Assembly (NCBI RefSeq): GCF_002858865.1
Contig: NZ_PJRR01000016.1
Location: 124,001 to 188,000 of the forward strand
Direction of reading: 5' to 3'
Length of the DNA: 64,000 nt
Source of the DNA: Caulobacter vibrioides
GTDB lineage: Bacteria; Pseudomonadota; Alphaproteobacteria; Caulobacterales; Caulobacteraceae
Part shown: positions 34,417 to 43,220 of the stretch, piece by piece
How the letters are laid out: each line of letters starts with the position of its first letter
Position numbering within the stretch: the stretch's first letter is position 1
Program-made: the position numbers and the translations under genes
Notes under the pieces: model-generated
Database searches by the model: none
Seen by the model: the letters and a program-made list of their open reading frames with translations, nothing else
Told to the model about the DNA's origin: nothing

Positions 34417-34914
34417 ATGCGTCAATCGATCGTCGCCTTAGGGCTGGCCGTTCTCTGTCTGGGCGCTTGCGCGTCGCCCCGCGCCATCGGGCAAGGCGAT
34501 GTGAGCCCGGTTGCGGGGGCGTCCGCAGCGGTCCATGGCGCTCCGACCGATCGAACGGATGAGGCTTATGTCCGCGCGATCCAAGACGGCGTCCTGACCC
34601 GACTGGGCGCGTCGCGCGGCGCCGACAAGCCCGTCTTTCTCGTGCAGGTCGGCGTTGCAAGGGCGGTCGCGGACGTCGGCGTCTCCAGCGCTGCGGGCGC
34701 CTTGGATCCCACCGCTTGGCGGAGCCCGAGCGCGACCGCGCCCTGGTGGCGACCTTGGGCGAAAGGCCGCGCGACGCGTGCTGTCACTCTGGCCGTGATC
34801 GACGCGCGGGACGGGAAGACCATCGCGTGGTCTTCGGTTCGGGTCGGAGAGCAAGCGCCGGAGGCTGTCGCCAAGCTTCTGGTGGACGCCCTGAAGGGCG
34901 CAGACCGGCCTTAA
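34417..34914 (+). CDS. lipoprotein of unknown function
   Basis: The 165-residue protein has a lipoprotein signal (QSIVALGLAVLCLGAC) with the lipobox LGAC, so it is anchored in the envelope. The mature domain includes DEAYVRAIQDGVLTRLGASRG, KPVFLVQVGVARAVADVGV and AVTLAVIDARDGKTIAWSSVRVGEQAPE. This reads like a small alpha/beta domain similar to DUF4136 proteins, though that is tentative. GGAG precedes the ATG. Its stop overlaps that of the convergent CHASE2 kinase gene (34911-34914). Proximity and the shared repeat motif suggest a link with that signalling system. Confidence 0.78.
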   Translation: MRQSIVALGLAVLCLGACASPRAIGQGDVSPVAGASAAVHGAPTDRTDEAYVRAIQDGVLTRLGASRGADKPVFLVQVGVARAVADVGVSSAAGALDPTAWRSPSATAPWWRPWAKGRATRAVTLAVIDARDGKTIAWSSVRVGEQAPEAVAKLLVDALKGADRP

Positions 34915-37196
34915 CCGCCTTGCACGACGCCGTGTCGTGGCAGGCGCACGGTGAATTCAGCGCCCACGCCGGGCTCGCTGCGGCAGGAAACCTCGCCCCC
35001 GTGCCGGGCGACCGCCGCCTGTACGAACGCCAGTCCAAGACCGACGCCGTTGCTGGCCAGCTCATGCCCCGGCCGTTCGAACCTTTGGAAGGGCCGAAAG
35101 GCGGTCGCCGCCTCTTCGCGGGAGAAACCGGGTCCCTGGTCGGCGATGGCGATGCAGGCGACCGGTCCGCTGGGTGAGGGCTGCTCAGCCAGGTTGACCG
35201 TGATCGTCGATCCAGAGGGGCTGTATTTCAGGGCGTTGCCCAGCAGGTTGACGAACGTGCGGGCGAGCACGCTTCGGTCCCCCAGCACCATCAAGGGCGC
35301 TTCGCCGCCGACCTGCTCGATGCGGATCTTGCGCTGCAAGGACTGGGGCCAGACTTCATCGATCGCCTCGACCGCGACATCGGCCAGATCCAGGGGTTCC
35401 AGCGAGACCGGCGTGACCTCGGCGCGAGCCAGCTGCACGAAGCCGTCGGCGAGGGCGAGCGTGCGGCGAGCATAGGCGGCGATGCGGTCGGCCGTCTCCT
35501 TGGGCAGGTCGGGCGTAGTGGCCAGCAAGGCCAGGATCGAGGTCTGCGGCGAGCGCATGTCATGGGTCAGCAGCTGCAACGCCTGCTCCCGCTGGCGCAT
35601 GGCGGCGGTCAGGATCGAGATGTCGGCCAGGCGAACGATCCATCCGGCGGGGCCGCCATGCTCGTCTCGACGAAGGACGGTCTGCAGCTGAAAGGCCCGG
35701 CCGTCGGGCAGGTGCAGGTCGATCGGATCGTGGCGGTCCGTGGCCTGCGGCCAGTCGAGTTCGAAGCGTCGCCCCAGGGGGTCCAGCAGATTGATCAAGT
35801 CCGCCAGCGATGCGCCGTTCAGGGTCGCCTGATGCGGCTTGAAAAGGGCCTGGGCCGCAGCGTTCGCGGCGATCACCCGCCCTTGCTCGTTCGCCACCAA
35901 GGTGGCGTCCGGCAGGCTGAACAGGGCGTCGGCCGAGAAGCGGCGCAGATCGTCCATGCGTGTGATCGCGTCACCGAGGCTGGAAGCCTGGCGCGTCACG
36001 ACGTCGCCGGAGAACGCGGCGGGTTTCGCGCCTCGCCCGCGAACAACGGCCCGGACGCGCGCCAGCTCGCGTCCGATCAGGTCGTTCACCTGGCCCAGGC
36101 GGCCCCAGCCCCAGATCAGGGCGACGAGTTGCAGGCCGATCACGGTCGTGATCGGGGAGAGCCAGATATGGCTAAGCCAGAACAGCGCCGCCGAATAGGC
36201 CAGACCCACCAGGCAGAGGCCGATGGTCAGCAGCAGATTGGCGCGTGGCGGCAGGGCCATGAACCCGATCATCAGTAGCCAGAGCAATGTCAGGCTGAAC
36301 CCGACGCGGCTCCAGGGGCCGGCCGGCGTGATCATCCGGCCGCTTCGCAAGGCGTCGAGCACGCTGGCCTGCAGCTGAACGCCGGTCATGCTGGCGGCGT
36401 CCGGGGTGACGGGCGTCGGAAAGGCGGGGCCAAGGCCCGGCGCGGTCAAGCCGACGAAGACGGTCCGTCCCGCGATCAACTCACGGGGCACTTCCCCGTC
36501 GAGCACGCTCGCGAAGCTGGCATGGCGATAGATCGACGGGGGGCCCGCAAAGGAGATCAGCAGCGTCTGCTCATTACCCCGTGTCACATCCGGCGAGCCC
36601 GGCGGACGGGTGGCGCGGTGGACGACGGTCATCAGGTCGGGTTTGAGACTGGGCCCGTTCGCCTCGAACGGCGCCATGCGGCGCACCACGCCGTCGTCAT
36701 CGAAGCGCACGTGCGCCAGACCAACCCCGGCCGCGCCCCGGGCGATCTCGGAAATCGATCCGACGACGCGAGGAGGCGCTTGCTCGCCGCCGTCGATCAG
36801 GAACTCCGGGAGGTAGACCCGTCCGGAACGGGCGATCGCTTCGCCCAGCGCACGGTCTTGGGCGGGATCGCGCGACGGCTGGCTGAACAGCACATCGTAG
36901 ACGATGGTCTTGGCCCCCGCCTGGGTCAGTTGGTCGACCATCCGGGCGTGCGTGTCGCGCCCCCAAGGCCAAGCCCCCATCCGGGCCAGGCTGCGATCGT
37001 CGATGTCGACGATCAGGATGGAGTCATCGGCGGGATGGGCGTTGGCGCGCGTCAGAACGTCGTAGAGGACATTATCGATCCGACTGGGCGGCCGTACCGC
37101 GAAGACGGCGAACACCAGGCTGGCGGCCATCGCCAGCCAGAGCCACGACAGCCGCCGTTCGCCTGAGCGTGACGGGCGGGAGCCGGTCTCCCTCAC
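34911..37196 (-). CDS. CHASE2-domain sensor histidine kinase
   Basis: The 761-residue kinase has an N-terminal TM (LWLAMAASLVFAVFAV). An extracytoplasmic CHASE2 domain follows (about 45-290: NVLYDVLTRANAHPADDSILIVDIDDRSLARMGAWPWGRD, KTIVYDVLFSQPS, RTVFVGLTAPGLGP), then three TMs (about 300-375). A PAS domain and the HisKA phospho-acceptor His545 in LLTHDMRSPQ come next. The ATPase domain has N-box NLLGNALKYS, DQGPGFS and GVGLGLAFVQAAV. The start is a GTG overlapping the upstream stop (GTGA). It is the third gene of the operon after the response regulator and the LysM-FecR protein. CHASE2 ligands are unknown. Confidence 0.93.
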   Translation of the reverse strand: MRETGSRPSRSGERRLSWLWLAMAASLVFAVFAVRPPSRIDNVLYDVLTRANAHPADDSILIVDIDDRSLARMGAWPWGRDTHARMVDQLTQAGAKTIVYDVLFSQPSRDPAQDRALGEAIARSGRVYLPEFLIDGGEQAPPRVVGSISEIARGAAGVGLAHVRFDDDGVVRRMAPFEANGPSLKPDLMTVVHRATRPPGSPDVTRGNEQTLLISFAGPPSIYRHASFASVLDGEVPRELIAGRTVFVGLTAPGLGPAFPTPVTPDAASMTGVQLQASVLDALRSGRMITPAGPWSRVGFSLTLLWLLMIGFMALPPRANLLLTIGLCLVGLAYSAALFWLSHIWLSPITTVIGLQLVALIWGWGRLGQVNDLIGRELARVRAVVRGRGAKPAAFSGDVVTRQASSLGDAITRMDDLRRFSADALFSLPDATLVANEQGRVIAANAAAQALFKPHQATLNGASLADLINLLDPLGRRFELDWPQATDRHDPIDLHLPDGRAFQLQTVLRRDEHGGPAGWIVRLADISILTAAMRQREQALQLLTHDMRSPQTSILALLATTPDLPKETADRIAAYARRTLALADGFVQLARAEVTPVSLEPLDLADVAVEAIDEVWPQSLQRKIRIEQVGGEAPLMVLGDRSVLARTFVNLLGNALKYSPSGSTITVNLAEQPSPSGPVACIAIADQGPGFSREEAATAFRPFQRFERPGHELASNGVGLGLAFVQAAVARHGGEVSCRSEPGVGAEFTVRLPRHGVVQGG

Positions 37197-38530
37197 TTCC
37201 CGATCTGCAGCTGCTGCAGCGGCCCCTGCTTCTCGCTCATCACGCCGTCCTTGAAGCGCAGCGCGGTGACGCGCCAGGCATAGGCGCCCGGCGCCAGATC
37301 GGTCAGCGTCAGATAGGGCTCGGTCAGGCCGGGCTGGTCGACGATCGGGGTCTGAGTGTCGCCATTGGCGAACATCTGGAACCGGTAGTTCCGCACGCCG
37401 TCGCCGGCGGAGCTCCAGCGAAACAGGAACTTGCGGTGCTTGCCGTCGCGTGCGTCGCTGGGCGGCGCGGCGTCCAGGGTGTCGAGGTCCCGGTCAAAGC
37501 TGTAATCGGCCGGGAAGCCTTCCAGGCCGCCCGGATCGATCGCGGTCAGGCGGACGAAATAGGTCCCGTTGGCCACCTGGCCGAAGTCGACGATCGGATA
37601 CTGCTGGGACGTGGTCTGGGTCGTCGCCTCGGCGAAGATATCGATGAAGCCCGCGTCGCGAGCCAGCAGAACGCGGTATGACGCCGCGCCTGTCACAGGC
37701 TCCAGGCTGAAGCGGACCAGGGCGTCGCTCTGGGTTTGCCCCCCGGCGCCAAGCTTGGGCGCCGGCAGCAACTCGACCGGCGCGCCGACACCATCGGCCG
37801 AGGCGCTGACGCCGAAGCCGGCCTGGATGGGCGCGTTGTCGCTGGCGCTCGCGCCGGCGTCGACGCCGACGGCGCCAACCAGGACCTCGGTCTGAGCCTT
37901 GTCGGCCCCGGCCCCGACGCGGAACTCGGTGCCTCGCACCGCCGACACCGAGACGGGGGTGCGCACCTCGAACCGCGCACCGGGCGTCGGCGTGGGGGTG
38001 GCCGAAATCGTCCCCTTGCCTTGCTCCAGCTGGAACACCCGCTGGGGCGCATTGTTGATCAGGACCTGGCGCAGCTTGGCGATCCGGATCCGCGTGTTCG
38101 AGGGCAGGGTGACGCGCGAGGCGTCCTCCAGCTCGAACGTGGCGAAGGCGCCCGGCCCCGTGATGATCCACTGGCCCTCCGACAGCGGCATGCCGACGCG
38201 GGCGGGCGTGCGCTGGCCATTCGTCTCGATCTGAACGGGGCCGGTGAAGGCCGACAGCGTCGCGGCGATCGGCGTCGACTTCAAGAGATTGGGGTCGATG
38301 TTCAACTGCGAGCCCGGACGCAGTCGCCTTGGCTCCTGGACGCCATTGGCCTTCTGGACCCGGCGATAGTCGCTGGGGCGGTTCAGATAGGCGCGACCAA
38401 GACCGATCAGGGTGTCGCCGGGCTTGACCACATAGGCCACCGGCGGCTCGGCGGGCGGGGTCTGGGCCCAGGCGCTCGCGCCGCCCGCCAGCGCCAGAAC
38501 CACGAAACTCACCCCAGCGGCCTTGATCAT
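37193..38530 (-). CDS. periplasmic LysM-FecR protein with fibronectin-like repeats
   Basis: The 445-residue protein has a signal peptide (IKAAGVSFVVLALAGGASAWA). A LysM domain (about 31-80: AYVVKPGDTLIGLGRAYLNRPSDYRRVQKANG...LRPGSQLNI) probably binds peptidoglycan. A FecR domain follows (about 95-200: GQWIITGPGAFATFELEDASRVTLPSNTRIRI, SAVRGTEFRVGAG). The C-terminal half has two or three fibronectin type III-like beta modules (ASYRVLLARDAGFIDIF, GTYFVRLTAIDPGGLEGF, GAYAWRVTALRFKDG). GGGGAG precedes the ATG at 38530. It lies 2 bp after the response-regulator stop and overlaps the kinase start by four bases. It is the likely wall-contacting component of the sensor. Confidence 0.9.
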   Translation of the reverse strand: MIKAAGVSFVVLALAGGASAWAQTPPAEPPVAYVVKPGDTLIGLGRAYLNRPSDYRRVQKANGVQEPRRLRPGSQLNIDPNLLKSTPIAATLSAFTGPVQIETNGQRTPARVGMPLSEGQWIITGPGAFATFELEDASRVTLPSNTRIRIAKLRQVLINNAPQRVFQLEQGKGTISATPTPTPGARFEVRTPVSVSAVRGTEFRVGAGADKAQTEVLVGAVGVDAGASASDNAPIQAGFGVSASADGVGAPVELLPAPKLGAGGQTQSDALVRFSLEPVTGAASYRVLLARDAGFIDIFAEATTQTTSQQYPIVDFGQVANGTYFVRLTAIDPGGLEGFPADYSFDRDLDTLDAAPPSDARDGKHRKFLFRWSSAGDGVRNYRFQMFANGDTQTPIVDQPGLTEPYLTLTDLAPGAYAWRVTALRFKDGVMSEKQGPLQQLQIGK

Positions 38531-38532
38531 GC

Positions 38533-39243
38533 TCAGTCTCCCCCGCCCGCCGTATCCGGGTCGCACGCCTCAAGACGATAGCCGAAACCGTAGACCGTGC
38601 TCAGCCGGAAACCGTTGCTGGGACGAAGGTGAAGCTTTGAGCGCAGCCGAGAGACATGGGCGTCCAGGGTGCGGGTCTCCAGGTCCGGCCTCTGCCCCCA
38701 GATGCGCCGCAACAGATACTCCCGCGACAGGGGCCGTGAGAGATTGCTGAACAGCAGCGAAGCCAACTGGAACTCCTTGGGCGTCAGGGCTTCGACCTGG
38801 CCGTTCCAGCTGGCGGTCTGGGCGCCGGGGTCCAGTCGATAGTGCCCGTACTGTTCCGTCTGCGGCTGTGACGCCGGCCGGTGAATACGCCGGACAACGG
38901 CGTTCACGCGCGCCAGCAGCACCTGCGGCTGCAGCGGCTTGACGATGTAGTCGTCGGCGCCGGCGTTCAGGCCCTCGACGAGATCGGCCTCCACCGAACG
39001 ACTGGTGAGCAGCAGTACGGGCGGGGCCGTCGCGGGATCCTCCCGCAGAAGCTTCAAGGTCTCGACGCCGGACAGCTCGGGCATGTTCCAGTCGAGGATG
39101 ATCAGATCGAAGGTCTGTTTGCGCAGCTCGGCCAGCAAGCGCGACGGCGTCGTGAAGCTGGTGCAGACGAATCCGGCGGGCTCCAGAACCGAAGCCACGA
39201 GCGCGTTGTGACTTTGGTCGTCGTCGAGCAGGGCGACTTTCAT
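38533..39243 (-). CDS. OmpR/PhoB-family response regulator
   Basis: The 236-residue regulator has a receiver domain: acidic pocket LLDDDQ, phospho-acceptor Asp51 in LIILDWNMPE, Thr in LLLTSRS, and Lys in DYIVKPLQ. A winged-helix DNA-binding domain follows (LTPKEFQLASLLFSN...REYLLRRIWGQ...LDAHVSRLRSKLHL...STVYGFGYRLE). The ATG at 39243 gives a normal receiver N terminus; 34 extra upstream codons do not. It is first in the operon with the LysM-FecR protein and the CHASE2 kinase, so phosphorylation by that kinase is expected. Confidence 0.95.
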   Translation of the reverse strand: MKVALLDDDQSHNALVASVLEPAGFVCTSFTTPSRLLAELRKQTFDLIILDWNMPELSGVETLKLLREDPATAPPVLLLTSRSVEADLVEGLNAGADDYIVKPLQPQVLLARVNAVVRRIHRPASQPQTEQYGHYRLDPGAQTASWNGQVEALTPKEFQLASLLFSNLSRPLSREYLLRRIWGQRPDLETRTLDAHVSRLRSKLHLRPSNGFRLSTVYGFGYRLEACDPDTAGGGD

Positions 39244-39389
39244 AAGCTCACTTAAGCTGGGAAGTGGCGCGTCCCGCGGGGGAGCGGAACGCGCCGCGGG
39301 CGACTCTCTGTCGGTGGGGCGACAAGCAGGCGTCCAGCTGTTCATCTGTACCTTGCTCCGCCCTTGCCCGCTCGACCTGAGGCCGCATT

Positions 39390-39405
39390 TTTACAATGCT
39401 TTACA
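39390..39405 (-). promoter_or_regulatory. CpxR-box-like direct repeat upstream of the response-regulator operon
   Basis: On the minus strand TGTAAAGCATTGTAAA contains a perfect GTAAA-N5-GTAAA, the consensus of the CpxR box recognised by an OmpR-family regulator in enterobacteria. It lies 147 bp upstream of the response-regulator start and overlaps the stop codon of the YcaQ-like gene (39401-39403). It is a candidate autoregulatory operator. Confidence 0.5.
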
Positions 39406-40630
39406 GTCCGGTCGAGGCGTCTTTGGCGCGAGGCTCCACAACCGAACCCAAGGCGGGGGCGAGATCGCCGACCGGCCGGACTTCGACGCCTTGAAGGCCA
39501 AGCCAATGGGCCATGAGGGCCAGTTCCCCGGCCAGGGCCAGGGGGGTCTTCGCGTCGGCCCGTGACTCGGCGTGCGCCGCCAGGACCAGAAGCCGGCCCG
39601 CCTTGCGATCCGCCTTGAGGTCCACCCGGGCCGTGATCGCCTCGTTCTGCAGAAAGGGTAGCACATAGTAGCCGTGGGTGCGCTTGTGGGCGGGCGTGTA
39701 GATCTCAAGGCGCACGCGCACGTCGAACAGTCGCTCGGCGCGCTCCCGAAACCAGATCAGATTGTCGAAGGGGGAGAGCAGGGCGGCGGCCTTGATCGCC
39801 CGTGGACGCCGGGCCTCGGGCCAGAGATAGGCCGGTTGATCCCAGCCGGCGACCTTGACCGGAACCAGGGCGCCTTCCGCCGCCAAGGCGGCGACGCCGT
39901 CGCGCGCATCGTTCACGCCAAGGCGGAAATAGTCGCGCAGGTCGCGTTCGGTCGCGACGCCCATGGCCTGGGCGGCGATCCTGAGCAGCGCACGGCAGGC
40001 CTCAACCCGATCAGGCGTGGGCGCGTCGTGGATGGCCTTGGGCAGGACCCGCTCGGGAAGGTCGTATACGCGCTCAAAGGCTCCGCGACGTGTGGCGGTG
40101 GTCAGGCGGCCGGTCCAGAACAGGCACTCCATCGCCCGCTTGCCCTCGCTCCAGCCCCACCAGCCGCCCGCGCCCTTCGCGCCCAACGCCAGTTCGGAGG
40201 CGGCGAGCGGTCCGCGCTTATCGACGGCCTTAAGCGCCTGATCGATGAAGTCGGCATGGGTGTGCAGGAACTTGGCGACGTTCTTCCAGACTCCCACGCC
40301 GTCGCGGGCGTCCTGCATGCGCCAGCGCAGTAGCGGATGGGTGGCGAGCGGCGTCAGAGACGCCTCGTGCGCCCAGTATTCGGCCAGGGCGGGCTTGCGC
40401 CCCCAGGCGAGGTCCTCGAGCAGGGCGCGGTCGTAGGCGCCCAGGCGGGAGAAGAACGGCAGATAATGGGAGCGCGAGACCACATTGACCGAGTCGATCT
40501 GGACGACGCCGAGCGCCTGGATCGTCGAGAGCAGGTGACGCTTCCCAGGTTGTGCGGGCCGGGGGCGTCCGAAGCCCTGCGCCGCCAGCGCAATTCGGCG
40601 CGCCTCGGGGGCGGAGAGGGTTTCGAGCAT
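39401..40630 (-). CDS. YcaQ-like winged-helix DNA glycosylase
   Basis: The 409-residue protein matches the family of tandem winged-helix DNA glycosylases (YcaQ/AlkX). These remove interstrand crosslinks and bulky adducts. The catalytic QxD motif is in LGVVQIDSVNVVSRSHYLPFFSRLGAYDR. Other family signatures are YWAHEASLTP, SEGKRAMECLFWTGRL and PFDNLIWFRERAERLF. Length and order are normal. The final codons overlap the direct-repeat operator of the downstream regulator operon, 157 bp before that operon begins. Confidence 0.9.
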   Translation of the reverse strand: MLETLSAPEARRIALAAQGFGRPRPAQPGKRHLLSTIQALGVVQIDSVNVVSRSHYLPFFSRLGAYDRALLEDLAWGRKPALAEYWAHEASLTPLATHPLLRWRMQDARDGVGVWKNVAKFLHTHADFIDQALKAVDKRGPLAASELALGAKGAGGWWGWSEGKRAMECLFWTGRLTTATRRGAFERVYDLPERVLPKAIHDAPTPDRVEACRALLRIAAQAMGVATERDLRDYFRLGVNDARDGVAALAAEGALVPVKVAGWDQPAYLWPEARRPRAIKAAALLSPFDNLIWFRERAERLFDVRVRLEIYTPAHKRTHGYYVLPFLQNEAITARVDLKADRKAGRLLVLAAHAESRADAKTPLALAGELALMAHWLGLQGVEVRPVGDLAPALGSVVEPRAKDASTGL

Positions 40631-40748
40631 GGCCCCAGTTGAGCTTGGCCCTGACGGCCGCGCAAGGTGGTGAGACCGCTACCATGAGGCTTGGCCTCGG
40701 CGTCGAACGCCCCTACCGATGCCGCGATAGGTTCTGGGAGAGCGCAAA

Positions 40749-41594
40749 ATGGTCGCCATTGAGAAGGGCGGAGCCCGCTTGGTGTTTGCGCCCGAGGTCG
40801 GTGGGGCCGTGGCGGCGTTCACCGTCGATGGGCGCGAGGTCTTGCGGCCTACGGCGCCGCAGGTCGACGACGCCTTGCTGACCGCGAACTTTCCGCTGGT
40901 TCCGTTCTGCAATCGGATTCCGAACGGGCGGTTTGAGTGGCGAGGAACGTCGGTGACCTTGCCGCCGAACCTGGAGGGCCATCCCCACCCTCTGCACGGC
41001 CAGGGCTGGCGCATGCCCTGGGCGGTGGAAGCGATCGAGACCGACCGCGCCTTGCTGGTGTTCGAGCATCCCGCCGGCGACTGGCCCTGGGCCTATCGCG
41101 CGGAGCAGGCCTTCACGCTGAGCGAGACCGGCTTTCGCGTGACCCTGACCGTCATCAATACCGGGGAGGAGGACATGCCCGCCGGGCTTGGCTTCCACCC
41201 CTATTTTACGGCCCGGCCGGGCGAGCGCCTGGCGGCGCAGAACGATGGCGTCTGGCTCATCGACGAGGACGTCCTGCCGACTGTGCGCCACGCCGGCCGC
41301 TGGGGACCCGACTGGGCTGTCGGCGCGCCCGTGGCCGGACATGCGCTGATCGATCACTGCTACACGGGCTGGAACCAGCGCGCGGTGCTGAGCGCGCCCG
41401 GCCGGCCGGACACCGTCATCACAGCGTCGCCCGACTGCGCATGGCTGCACGTCTATGCGCCGCCCGGCGAGGACTACTACTGCGTGGAGCCCTGTGCGAG
41501 CCGCCCCAACCCCTTTGGGGAGGGCGAAACGGGAATGGTCACGCTGCGTCCGGGCGAGCGCCGGTCGATCTGGATGGAGATCGCTACGGGCTGA
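40749..41594 (+). CDS. aldose 1-epimerase family protein
   Basis: The 281-residue protein matches the galactose mutarotase-like fold. It has NFPLVPFCNRIPNGRFEW, HPLHGQGWRMPWAVEA with catalytic-site histidines, LGFHPYFTA and YVEP-like YYCVEPCASRPNPF. It probably interconverts sugar anomers or acts on a related sugar; substrate specificity is not evident. The last 11 bp overlap the end of the convergent lytic transglycosylase gene. Confidence 0.88.
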   Translation: MVAIEKGGARLVFAPEVGGAVAAFTVDGREVLRPTAPQVDDALLTANFPLVPFCNRIPNGRFEWRGTSVTLPPNLEGHPHPLHGQGWRMPWAVEAIETDRALLVFEHPAGDWPWAYRAEQAFTLSETGFRVTLTVINTGEEDMPAGLGFHPYFTARPGERLAAQNDGVWLIDEDVLPTVRHAGRWGPDWAVGAPVAGHALIDHCYTGWNQRAVLSAPGRPDTVITASPDCAWLHVYAPPGEDYYCVEPCASRPNPFGEGETGMVTLRPGERRSIWMEIATG

Positions 41595-42885
41595 TCCCGG
41601 CCTGGGCCTTCAGCCGCGCGACCATGTCGTTGGACAGGTAGCCGTCGGCGGGCAATTGCTGGCTCTGCTGCCAGGCGCGCAGCGCCCGTCGCGTGCCGGC
41701 GCCGATCACACCGTCGGCGGGGCCGGGATTGAAACCGACGCGCGCCAGGGCGATCTGGGCGGCCATGCGATCCGACATCGACAGCGGGGTCTCCACCGGC
41801 CAGGGCGTGATCGGCGGCGCGCCGCCGGCGAACCGGTCGGCCAGCAGGCCGATGCCCAGCGCATAGGACGTGGAGTTGTTGTAGGTCCTGATCGCAAAAT
41901 GATTGGGCAGGGCGAGGAACGCCGGTCCCGTCGCGCCGGCCGGCAGGATCAGCATGGCGGGCGACGCCGCGTCCTGAGCGGTCCAAGGCAGGCCATCCGC
42001 GCGGCGCACGCCGCGGGCTTCCCACCAGGCCGGGATTTCCCTGGGGCCCTCAGTGACCGAGTAGTCGAAGCCTGGCGGCAGGATGACCTCCCTGGCCCAG
42101 CCGACGTTCCGCTTCCAGCCGCCGCGCACCAGCAGATTGGCGGCCGAGGCCAGGGCGTCGGCGTCCGAGCCCCAGATGTCGCGGCGGCCGTCGCCGTCGA
42201 AGTCCACGGCTGTGGCCCTGAAGCTCGTCGGAATGAACTGGGTCTGGCCCATGGCGCCGGCCCACGAGCCTTTCAGCTGGGCGCGCGTGACCTCGCCGGA
42301 GTCGATGATCTTCAGGGCGGCGATCAGTTCGCCCTCGGCCCAGGCCCGTCGACGGCCGTCGGCGGCAAGGCTGACCATCGAGCGGACCACGTCGAAATTG
42401 CCTTGCAGCTGCCCGAACGCGGACTCCATGGCCCACACCGCCAGCAGGATGTCACCCGGCACGCCGTACCGGGACTCGATCTGTGAGAGGAAGTCTAGCT
42501 GATCGCGCTTGCTGCGGCCGATCGCGACGCGGTCCTCGCTGATCACGCCGCGGATATAGTCGCCGACGGGCTTGGAGAACTCCGGCTGGCGGCTGTCGAG
42601 ACTGATCACTCTGGGATCGGGAATCACCCCGCCCAGCTCGCGGTCCAGAAGGTCGGGCGACAGTCCCGCCGCGATGGCTCGGCCACGGAAATCCTGCATC
42701 CAGGTGTCGAAGGCCAGTTCGCCTGCAGGCACCGGTGTCTGCGGCGTGGGCGCGGGAGCGACGGTCGTTTGAGGCGCGGGCGCAGGCGGCGGCGCAGGGC
42801 TGATGGCGGTCAGCGGCCCTTGCGGTGAGGTGTCCGCGCAGCCGGCGAGCAGAAGAACAAGAAAGACGCGACGATCGATGGCCAT
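41584..42885 (-). CDS. lytic murein transglycosylase (MltB-like lipoprotein) with peptidoglycan-binding domain
   Basis: The 433-residue protein has a lipoprotein signal ending LLLAGC. The spacer is Pro/Thr/Gln-rich. An SLT_2/MltB catalytic domain follows (FDTWMQDFRGRAIAAGLS, DILLAVWAMESAFGQLQGNFDVV with the catalytic Glu, SWAGAMGQTQFIPTSF, DGDGRRDIWGSDADALASAANLL). The C-terminal peptidoglycan-binding domain is typical (QIALARVGFNPGPADGVIGAGTRRALRAWQ). It cleaves glycan strands to 1,6-anhydro products in the periplasm. It converges with the epimerase gene. Confidence 0.93.
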   Translation of the reverse strand: MAIDRRVFLVLLLAGCADTSPQGPLTAISPAPPPAPAPQTTVAPAPTPQTPVPAGELAFDTWMQDFRGRAIAAGLSPDLLDRELGGVIPDPRVISLDSRQPEFSKPVGDYIRGVISEDRVAIGRSKRDQLDFLSQIESRYGVPGDILLAVWAMESAFGQLQGNFDVVRSMVSLAADGRRRAWAEGELIAALKIIDSGEVTRAQLKGSWAGAMGQTQFIPTSFRATAVDFDGDGRRDIWGSDADALASAANLLVRGGWKRNVGWAREVILPPGFDYSVTEGPREIPAWWEARGVRRADGLPWTAQDAASPAMLILPAGATGPAFLALPNHFAIRTYNNSTSYALGIGLLADRFAGGAPPITPWPVETPLSMSDRMAAQIALARVGFNPGPADGVIGAGTRRALRAWQQSQQLPADGYLSNDMVARLKAQAGISP

Positions 42886-43094
42886 GCGAAGGAAGCTACC
42901 GGGGTTCGCGGGAAAGCTTCAATCACAAGCGCGCCAGACGGGTGAAGTTCCCGCCCTGCGCCGCGAAACGCCCAGGAGCGCATTGACTCCGGCCCGCGTC
43001 CTGACTATACGCACCGCCTCCGAAACACCCGGACGTTCCGGCCGTCGTCTTGTGCGCGCCCGAACCTCTCCGCTGAGTACAGACAGAGACGGTC

Positions 43095-43220
43095 ATGAAG
43101 GTTCGCAGCTCGCTGAAGTCGCTGAAGGGTCGCCACCGCGACTGCAAGATGGTCCGCCGCAAGGGCGTGATCTACATCATCAACAAGACCGACCCGCGCT
43201 TCAAGGCCAAGCAAGGCTGA
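43095..43220 (+). CDS. rpmJ: 50S ribosomal protein L36, cysteine-poor form
   Basis: The 41-residue protein reads [24 protein letters not shown] then [17 protein letters not shown], clearly bL36. The zinc-binding C+ form has three cysteines and a histidine; this one keeps only Cys17, so it is the C- type that does not need zinc. The HAD phosphatase gene begins in its stop codon (TGATG), suggesting coupling. The 209 bp upstream hold its promoter region with no other gene. Confidence 0.93.
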
